Assembly: GCA_037833965.1 (NCBI GenBank)
Contig: AP031358.1
Coordinates: forward strand, 2,054,001-2,118,000
DNA from: Marchantia polymorpha subsp. ruderalis
Lineage: Eukaryota > Streptophyta > Marchantiopsida > Marchantiales > Marchantiaceae
Reading direction: 5' to 3'
Length of the DNA stretch: 64,000 nucleotides
Below, in pieces: positions 56,636 through 64,000 of the stretch. Made by a program: the position numbers and the translations under genes. Numbering within the stretch: position 1 is the first letter of the stretch; every line of letters begins with the position of its first letter. Below the pieces are notes generated by a model. That model searched no databases, had not been told where the DNA came from, and worked only from the letters and a program-made list of their open reading frames with translations.

Positions 56636-57724
56636 TTTTTCCGCTTGCGGTCGAATATGATACTCTCGAATATGATCGCTTGCATACCGGAGACTGCAAG
56701 CTGTGTAATTTAGAGAAAGTGGGATTTGGCTTTGGAAATTGCAGGAAACTTTAGGATGGCTAAGCCTTCACTATCGGAGTCATTGAATTATTGACATATC
56801 ATAGGTGTTCTTCCATGGCATGTGAGGGTTATTTGAATTCTTTCATACATATGAGAACATTTTTGTGGACACTGGCCGAGACAAAACCTTGAGAAATTGC
56901 TTGCTTGTGACCTTGCAGATAATTTTCTGCTTTATTTCCGTTCCTCCAGACTTTTCAGGCACATGAGCCAAATTTTCACATCAGCACTTTGCACTGTGTT
57001 GGTTTTTGGTCCCTGCCTGGAGCAGTGGATATGATTATTGGCCGCGGAAAATTTTGTCCACTGCATCCTAGCAGGAATGAGATCGAAAGAACTACCTTTA
57101 ACTATGATAATTGAGACCTGAGTTTCTCATCGTGCACATTCCTTTTATCCCACGGCAGCTTTCAAAGCTGAACCTATTCAAACTTTCGGACAACAAAGCC
57201 AGGAGAAAGTGAATCTGCAGACCCGAGGCCTGATTGACCTGAGACCTGAGGGCCTGATTGGCCCTCAATGTGAGCTGCACGCCATCAAAGCAAACGCATA
57301 AATTCTTACTCATATAAATTAGCAGTGTCTGCAATAGAACATCCATAATGCTATCATTGAGCAGCGCTCTCAAGATAACTGCATTATTAGCTAGCAAACC
57401 AAATACATAAACTGTGATCAACCACGACTAGACAAGCTCTAAGATTGGTCTATCATGGCTTATACCATCGCTACATCATGATATTGATTGATATATAACG
57501 AGTCATATCAAATATCACATCTCTGATTGTATCATGGATAAGTATACGGTGAAATAGGAATGTCCTTGCTACAATCCACGGCATATATGGTCGCTGATAT
57601 TGGTTGGACTTGTGAGTGCCTATAGCCAATCTGGAGTGAGAAGGATGGAAATCGGGGTTCTTGTTGTCCCCTGGGATCATGTTGACGACACTCTGGTCTG
57701 GGATCCTATGAGGAATCGAGAAGT

Positions 57725-57800
57725 GTCTGGAGATGATGTGGTGGAAGGCACAGCGTGACCAGGCTAAGGTTGTGCCTCCACTTCATCATCTCTCCAGACC
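57725..57800. repeat. Imperfect palindrome in the half-core, unit 6
   Basis: Duplicate of the palindrome at 46881-46956 with one or two differences. Confidence 0.55.
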
Positions 57801-59357
57801 GAGCGCAGGCAAGGGATAGCATGGTTGTCCGATCCAAGGACAGGTGGATGTGATCACTGATCGCAGGTTTCCTTCACATCAAGCTTGCGAACCAAAAAAA
57901 CTAATGTGGTTACGAATAAGAACACAGAAGACTTTTCTAAACATACCAGTTCACTACAGCACAATTACTTTTCTTTTTATAACATAAATATTCGATTACA
58001 GTTCCATCTCAAAGACAAGGTAAAAAAAGTGGACACAGACAAATAATATCATCCGTATCCAGAAGCCTTGATCAGGGTATTGGTTTGTGCTGTATATAAT
58101 CCACGGAAAGTGTGGTACCCCACTTCTGGCAATTTTGAGGAAATTAAAACATTTTAGGAAAACTGTACCCTGGCAGCATTGTAAATAGCCTTCGGTACAT
58201 CAAAACAGAGTGAATCCGGAAGATCGCGGGGATTCTCGAGGGATCTTGTAAAATCTGGGATTTGGGGTGCCGCAGTAAGGACAGGCACCACCCTCCCTGC
58301 GAGCTCTGCAGTTAGGATCTCTACGGCGCAAGGCCCAAAACCCGCCTTCGGAGGTTGCGTCCGCGGCTGTAGGGAAACCCTCCCTAATTAGGTCAACCCT
58401 CGGGCGCCTTGACCAAGTTAGGATCCCGTTGGAAAGAGCTCGACGCACTGATTCCAACGAGCCCAAGAACGCTTGGAACGGACGAGGACTTAGGGAGTTA
58501 TCGCTACTGGAAGAAACGGAGGTGATCGCCTACGGCGGAAGGAGTTCGCCACCGGCGCGAATTCCGCCTACGCGGAAGGGGGAATCAAGTTTTGTCCTAT
58601 GCGCGGACGAAGGCGTTCGCCTGTGCACAGGCGAAGTAGGGTTAGGGGAGGCGCGAAGTCCGCCTACGCACAGGCGCTCGCCTGTGCACAGGCGCATCGG
58701 CGTCGGCGGAAAATCCGCCTTGGGCCCTAGAAATGCGCCTTGTGAGGTAGAAAGTGTACGGCGCCTTCCGCGCCAGCGCAGCGCCGCGTACGTCGGAAGA
58801 GCCGCCAGGGTAATCCAATCGGTACGGACCATGCGGACGGCACGGGTGGATGCGCTCTTGGACGGACGGAGTTGCGGCGGCGGAAGCGCCGACGGAGAGA
58901 CAAGGAACGGACAGACTGGACGGAGACGGCTGACCACGGTCAACGCCTTCCGCGCCAGCGCAGCGCCGCGGACGGAATTCGCCTGCGCACAGGCGAACGC
59001 CTGTGCACAGGAGGATGTTCAAGTTCCGCGCCGGCGGAGAATCCGCCGAGGCTCCTGCCTGCGCACAGGCAGGAGTTGAATTTTTGTCCGACATGCGGAC
59101 ACACGCGTCAAGGCAGAGGGGGATTGACCGAGGGGCGGTACGAACAAGTGTACCGCGCAAGGCGGAAAACTCGCCTTCGGCGCTACGCCCCCATGTCCGC
59201 AGGGTGACACGCTCGCGGAGTTCAAATCCGCCAATTCGAGCGTGAGAGTTTAATCGACGACGGCGGAGCGTGAAGCCGCGCGTGAGAGCGAAGACCGTTC
59301 CAGCGTACAGCCGGCGCGGCCATCAAGTGAGACGTTCTTCACGACCAAGAGCCGACC

Positions 59358-62300
59358 ATGACCTTCGACCGGGCGGCGGAGAACGTCCCATTCTTGAATT
59401 CGCGATTCCAATCTCTTGTGCGCGCTGCGCGCATCCATCTGCTGGCTGCGGAACATTCTCGACGTCGTCGCACAGGAGATTTCTTGTTGATTGAAGGAGA
59501 AGTGAGTGCGCGTGATTTGGAATTGAGGGCGATTAGAGTTTGCCGAGAGAGAAAGAAACGCGGGCAGTGCGGAAGTAGAATGAGCGGGCGAGTGAACCCC
59601 AGGAACGCAATGACGAGACCGAGCAGATTGCGGATGGTGCCACTTCGCCTGCCGCAGAACGGGCTGCGCGCCTTCGAGGAGCGCTTAATAGCAAGAAAGC
59701 TCGATTTCTTGCTATGGGGATGGAATTACATCTGTGCGAATATGGTGCGCGAGTGGCTAGAGCCACAGGGACCACCCTCGCGCGGATTGCGTCCGCATGT
59801 TGACCGGTGGACAGTCCAAGATTGGGCGCAGGCGTTGGGAAGATGTGCTCGCATGCCAGGGCATCTCCTTTTCGACAGTGAGAGCATCAAGGTGACCAAG
59901 CAAGAAGAGGCGCAATTTGTGGAGCTGTTCAAGACCGAGAGGTCTACCAAGAATGGGTACAGGACCCGTGATTACAAGGATCGATTTCGCCGGACTTTGT
60001 CCGCGGCGCTGATGCAATTACTGCAGCCGCACCGCGCCTGCTACATCACATTGTGGCAGGTCTCTTTTGTGGAGTGCGTCATCGAGGGAACTCCAATTCA
60101 CTGGGCGAGCATCTTGCACAGGGTGATGCGACAGCACGCGTTTGAGGAGAAGGGGGGAACTCTAAACCATCTTTCTCCTTTCCTCATCAATTTTTATCGA
60201 CAGCGGAATTGTTTGACAGCGGCGGAGCTTGAACATTTTCCGCCATTGTCCATCGACCATCCCGGGAAGTATGTGCGGGAGAACGAGGTCGATACTGATG
60301 CAGAGGAGTCACCGACTTCGACCCCATCAAGACGGAGGGACGAAGGGAGACACACTCCTGCAGCGCGAGTGCCGCGGAAGCGGCGATGGAGGGAAGAGTC
60401 CGAAGAGGAGCAGCATCAAGAACCCTCTGCTCCCATTCGACCGCGGCCGCTGTGCGAGCCATACAGCCGGCCGAAGCAGAAGGCACGCAGACTGGTGTTA
60501 CCAGCTGACAGTGCGGACACGGCGACAATTGCGACGGAGATAGGAAGTGCGTCGCCAGAGAGGCGAGAGGAAGCGCGGACGACCGCAGGAGCGACGGGCC
60601 ACGCTGCAACCTCGACGGGAGAGAGGCCACCTACGGGTCAAGGGCCTCCGGAGTTACCACGTGCGATGCGGACAGATGTTCCGTTTGCGCACAGGCGAAC
60701 CTCCGCGGACGGACGAGCCTCCGCGGACCGGCGAACACAAGTGGACGTGGATCTACGCTTACGCGTGGGAAGGAGCAGTCCGCCTGTGCACAGGCGCTCG
60801 CCTGTGCACAGGTCGCCTGTGCACAGGACCCCTCCACACGTGCCGCCTGTGCACAGGCAAGAATCACCCCCGTTCCAACGTAGGAAGGGGAAGGAGCCGG
60901 CGGAAGAACCGCCTACGAGACACCGGCCCTCGGGGCCAGACCCTCCGGCGCACCACGCGCCGCAATTTGCGCCTTCGGCGCCAGGGCCTTCGAGCCGAGG
61001 AGATACGAGCAGAGAGCGTGCGGAGGCCGCACCATCGGCGGGAAGTCCGCCGATAGATGCGCCTTCGGCGGTAGGGCCTATAGGCCAAGGAACATCGGGC
61101 GTGCGGCCCCCGGCCATATCGCCTTCGGCGATAGATGTCCGCGGCGCTACGCCTGCGGCGGACAAGGCGCCGGCAAATGCGCCTGCACACGGGCCGGGCA
61201 CAGCCCCCACGGATCGATCAAGGGAGCAGCAACAGACGGAGGAGCGGAGTGACTGTCCGCGGGATGAAATCTCGATGCGCGATGCGCAATCAAACCCCGC
61301 GCAGTCACCATCCGCTCGATCGCCTTCGGCGGCGGACGACGGAGGCAGAGAGGACGCGGTAGGCAATCAACAAGCGAGCGATGGGGATGCCGCACGGGTA
61401 CATTCGCCTTCCGCCTTAGACATTTTGGCGACGAGCAGCGAGGCTGCAGCCGTGCCTTCGCAGGCAGCACACGTCGACGACGTGCAGCCCCACTCGGGGC
61501 AGTCGCCGACGCAATCAATGGCGACTGAAATTCTCCACTCGGATGATGACGACGGAGGCTCCACGGAAGAAATGTCAGGAGCAGAAGACACCGAGGAGGA
61601 GGAGGAGGAAATTGTTGGAGCGCCGGCGGCGGCGCTCTCTGAGCAGGTGATTCCGTTGCTGCGGTACTTGGATCGCAAGGTCGATAAATACGCCGACCCA
61701 CTCCAGCCGGGATCTTACATCGAGTTAGTGCGCAGGCGGACTCGCACTAAAGTCCACACCAGCAAGCTATTAGCTAGAGTGGACCAGGAGTTGAGGGACT
61801 TGAAGGAGAAGCATGCGTGCTTGTGGGGTCAATACAAGCTTAATCAGAAGTTCTACAAGCACACCGAGAAGATGAAGGATGAGAAACTGGGCGAGCTCAC
61901 CAAGGAGCAGGTGAAGGTCAAGGAAGCACTCAACTCTGAGCAGGCCCAGAATCGGATTTTGTCAGAGGAGCTCGTGCGACAGACGCGGTTGTTGGAACAA
62001 TGTCAGCTCGCACGGCAGGCGGATGAAGAGTTAATCCGCAGGTTACAGTCAGAGTGTGGCGAATTGAGAGCGCAACGTGCTGAAGCCGAATCGCAATTAG
62101 TGATAATTGAAGAGGATCGCAGGAAGGAGGCGGATCGCACGAAGGTGGAGACGGCGAGGCGAGTCGCCCACTGTCTCAAGGGCTACGCCCACTGGGAAGT
62201 GAAGGCGCAGGAGAAACTCACACTGCGTGAGTTTGAATTGCGCGCAGCCGGGTTGTTGTCAGGCGACAGTAGGAGTCGGCGGAAGGTAGCGAAGAAGCTC

Positions 62301-62498
62301 GAGGCCTTTCTGTCGAAGGCACAGGATACCATGTCCGCCCTCGAAGGGGAGGTGTCCGCGGCGTTGCAGAGGTTGGGACTGCGCAGTCGAGCGGAAGATT
62401 GGCAGGGTAGGGAGTTAGTGCGCGGCAGTCGTCCGCGCAGGAGACGTAGTACAGGTTCCGCGGAGTGTAGTGTAGCGTGGTTCCGTGCAGGCGTGTAG
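59358..62498 (+). CDS. U3-encoded coiled-coil protein (1,046 residues), solo LTR copy
   Basis: The frame is intact although gag and pol are gone. The Met at 59358 gives 1,046 residues; the Met conserved in all subfamilies is at 59610. Domain order is as in the 19.5-kb copy. The conserved N-terminal domain spans residues about 90-295, the Ser/Pro/Arg-rich middle runs to about 725 with VHRRSPVHRSPVHR repeats near 473-505, an acidic patch covers 726-750, and the coiled coil about 800-1006. Only scattered replacements separate it from the complete element's copies (for example G to R in GRCAR and D to N in KEALN). If U3 has its own promoter, this solo LTR is a free-standing one-gene unit. Confidence 0.8.
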   Translation: MTFDRAAENVPFLNSRFQSLVRAARIHLLAAEHSRRRRTGDFLLIEGEVSARDLELRAIRVCRERKKRGQCGSRMSGRVNPRNAMTRPSRLRMVPLRLPQNGLRAFEERLIARKLDFLLWGWNYICANMVREWLEPQGPPSRGLRPHVDRWTVQDWAQALGRCARMPGHLLFDSESIKVTKQEEAQFVELFKTERSTKNGYRTRDYKDRFRRTLSAALMQLLQPHRACYITLWQVSFVECVIEGTPIHWASILHRVMRQHAFEEKGGTLNHLSPFLINFYRQRNCLTAAELEHFPPLSIDHPGKYVRENEVDTDAEESPTSTPSRRRDEGRHTPAARVPRKRRWREESEEEQHQEPSAPIRPRPLCEPYSRPKQKARRLVLPADSADTATIATEIGSASPERREEARTTAGATGHAATSTGERPPTGQGPPELPRAMRTDVPFAHRRTSADGRASADRRTQVDVDLRLRVGRSSPPVHRRSPVHRSPVHRTPPHVPPVHRQESPPFQRRKGKEPAEEPPTRHRPSGPDPPAHHAPQFAPSAPGPSSRGDTSRERAEAAPSAGSPPIDAPSAVGPIGQGTSGVRPPAISPSAIDVRGATPAADKAPANAPAHGPGTAPTDRSREQQQTEERSDCPRDEISMRDAQSNPAQSPSARSPSAADDGGREDAVGNQQASDGDAARVHSPSALDILATSSEAAAVPSQAAHVDDVQPHSGQSPTQSMATEILHSDDDDGGSTEEMSGAEDTEEEEEEIVGAPAAALSEQVIPLLRYLDRKVDKYADPLQPGSYIELVRRRTRTKVHTSKLLARVDQELRDLKEKHACLWGQYKLNQKFYKHTEKMKDEKLGELTKEQVKVKEALNSEQAQNRILSEELVRQTRLLEQCQLARQADEELIRRLQSECGELRAQRAEAESQLVIIEEDRRKEADRTKVETARRVAHCLKGYAHWEVKAQEKLTLREFELRAAGLLSGDSRSRRKVAKKLEAFLSKAQDTMSALEGEVSAALQRLGLRSRAEDWQGRELVRGSRPRRRRSTGSAECSVAWFRAGV

Positions 62499-62534
62499 CG
62501 TAGTGCAGTGTAGTGTTAGGTAGGACTTAGAAGG

Positions 62535-62563
62535 TATAAAATAGTTCCAGGCGTTTTGCCTGG
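62535..62563 (+). promoter_or_regulatory. TATA box and start-site hairpin (solo LTR 4)
   Basis: TATAAAATA at 62535-62543 lies 37 bp after the ORF stop. The perfect inverted repeat CCAGGC-GTTTT-GCCTGG follows at 62547-62563. Confidence 0.7.
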
Positions 62564-63613
62564 GGTTCTTTCCCATCAGAAGTGCAGATCAAGAACCCAT
62601 TTCCTTTGCGTGTTTGTGTCCTTAAGTTCTGTCACCACGCACGAGGAGTTACAACTTAGCGTTCCGCATTTTGTAGCTGAAGGCCTTCAGCCGAATGTTC
62701 AGAGCTAGTACATTGGTTAGAGACTTGAGTAGTTCGGATCTGCACCTGCGGGTGACTGCCGATGCTCAGAGCCAGTGACTAGTTAGATACTTGAACAGTT
62801 TCGCCCCTACACCTTCGAGTGTTTCTTTCTGATTGTACTCCTTGGGATTTTTCCCCTGAATGCCAAAGTGAAGTTTTGCTACTTCGTGTAAGCCTTGGTT
62901 GTAAATTCAGGTTACGCTGCAGCAGGTGCCTTGAGGGTAACCCCTGTAGTATTTCTGGGAATGACAAGCGCCTGAGAATTCAAACTCTTCAATAGACTGT
63001 TGTTGTGTTACTGGAATGTTTCACAGTGAGTCCTTCAGTGTGGACCTGTGTTCTCTGCGCGTTTTGTGAGTTGAGAGTGTTGTTCACCGCGTCTGAGTGA
63101 CTTCGATCCGAAGTAGGTAGTTCAAACCGGGTTTCCTACACTAGCAGCAAGCTAGTGGAAGCGTTGTAAAAGCCGGAGTTGGAAGTCACTGCCCGCAGCT
63201 TTGCCGAGTGTGCTCGTGAGAGACTTTCCCCCTGAAATCTTGAAGTAGAGGTCCTAACGGATCTCTGGGTTGTGTTTCTGTAGTTTCAGGTGTGTGTGTG
63301 TGTGTGTGTGTTACGCTGCACTGTGCGACCTCCGAGTGCGCTCCGAGTGGACACTTGCAGTATTTCTGGGAGTGACAGTTGCCTGAGAATTCAAACTCCT
63401 CAATAGTCTGTTAAAACGTGACACTTTGTACCCTGTGTGTTCCTCTGTCCCTGTGGGTTCGACCTTTCTACCACTATATTGCAGTTTTAGCCTTTAGTGG
63501 GTTATTACAGAAAGGCATTAGTTACATAGAAAGATCCAAACACAATCAACGAATTCGCAGTACATTCGATGAATAGATATCCTGAACATGGCCACATTGA
63601 TCCACAAGACCGA

Positions 63614-63982
63614 ACGAGAAACCATAAGGCACGCCAGGATTGATACAGAGACAATAAGTGAGGCCTTTGAGTCGACTTCTAACATCTGGGCAGCGTAGCG
63701 ACTGTCTGTAACCCGAGCGGGAGTAAGAGAGATGGGAGCTGGGGCTCTCGCAGAGGACCGCTGGGACCATGTCGAAGGCACGTCCACTCGAAGCGCGGAG
63801 TCTCTGATCTGGGCTCCTCGGCGGAAGCCAGGAGAGTCTGGGGAGATAATGTGGAGGGCACAGCGTGAGGCGGGCGACCGAGCAGCGATCACTTCCCGCT
63901 CTGCGCAGTCGAGGGACCGCGTGCTTGAATGCTTGCCAGCGATCATCCGACGTGAGCAGCTTCCTGCAACTTCTCTCTGATC
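63614..63982 (+). repeat. Array core, copy 9, with open 82-codon frame
   Basis: The ORF is 63732-63980. It directly follows solo LTR 4 and continues the unit that the LTR interrupted; the counterpart is copy 6. The array runs off the window end. Confidence 0.65.
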
Positions 63983-64000
63983 TTTTTTCGCTTGTGGTCG

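Larger units (their letters stand above)
58111..63509 (+). mobile_element. Solo LTR 4 (5,399 bp)
   Basis: The element starts TGTGGTACCCCAC, ends GTGGGTTATTACA and is flanked by GAAAG (58106-58110 and 63510-63514). The empty site is preserved at 47262-47266 in the first block. It is very similar to the LTRs of the complete element, with the longer VHR repeat and an intact U3 ORF, and must be a recent solo LTR. Confidence 0.95.
41131..64000 (+). repeat. Tandem array of 1.8-2.2-kb units in two higher-order blocks
   Basis: Seven cores begin at 41631, 43467, 45423, 47366, 49560, 56264 and 63614. After subtracting the two LTR insertions the spacing is 1.8-2.2 kb throughout. 49.9-51.09 kb is nearly identical to 41.97-43.17 kb, 55.97-56.5 kb to the second unit, 56.6-58.11 kb to 45.8-47.27 kb, and 63.51-64.0 kb to 47.27-47.76 kb. 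The second block is therefore a duplicate of the first with one unit lost. The array continues past the window end. The units also hold a diverged half-core with a palindrome. No known gene or element family is recognised. Confidence 0.85.

Overview
The window looks like land-plant nuclear DNA and is dominated by transposable elements. The evidence for a plant is: an intron-containing fragment of a Mediator MED15-type KIX gene; a Ty3/gypsy element whose primer-binding site matches the 3' end of plant tRNA-Asp and whose polymerase resembles the Athila/Tat branch; and plant-type hAT elements. I cannot place the species. No rRNA, tRNA or CRISPR array was seen.

Layout. 1-10.4 kb is mostly AT-rich. 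It holds two isolated copies of a dispersed repeat (about 1-1.66 kb and 8.9-9.8 kb), a decayed hAT transposase (2.7-4.4 kb) and the MED15-like exons (6.58-7.38 kb, minus strand). 10.4-37.2 kb is a nest of insertions, each closed by its own target-site duplication (TSD): a 5.3-kb solo LTR (TSD CCGAG), a 2.05-kb solo LTR lacking the ORF (TSD CGTGG), and a 2.4-kb hAT element (8-bp TSD GTGTTTGC). That hAT is split by a complete 16.6-kb LTR retrotransposon (TSD GCGAT). 37.2-41.1 kb is AT-rich DNA with a MITE-like element, a small foldback and gene-like relics. 41.1-64 kb is a tandem array of about 1.8-2.2-kb units, itself duplicated at higher order. Its second half carries two more solo LTRs of the same family (TSDs GGAGC and GAAAG), and the first half preserves both empty sites.

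The main system is this LTR retrotransposon family. Its LTRs are very large (about 4.9-5.4 kb), and each one encodes a protein of about 1,040 residues with a conserved N-terminal domain, a disordered Ser/Pro/Arg-rich middle, an acidic patch and a long C-terminal coiled coil. The ORF ends 33-37 bp before a conserved TATA box. It therefore lies in U3, the position used by sag of mouse mammary tumour virus and nef of lentiviruses. The internal region encodes Gag-protease, then RT-RNase H-integrase in the same frame, separated by UAG-CAA-UUA, the tobacco-mosaic-virus type of leaky stop. A second amber codon within RT probably disables this copy, although its two LTRs are almost identical. Solo LTRs keep the U3 ORF, two subfamilies preserve its protein domains, and a hairpin downstream of the TATA box shows compensatory base changes.

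The tandem array has its own puzzle: a GC-rich core with an 82-codon ORF that stays open in most copies, plus a diverged paralogous half-core folded into a palindrome.
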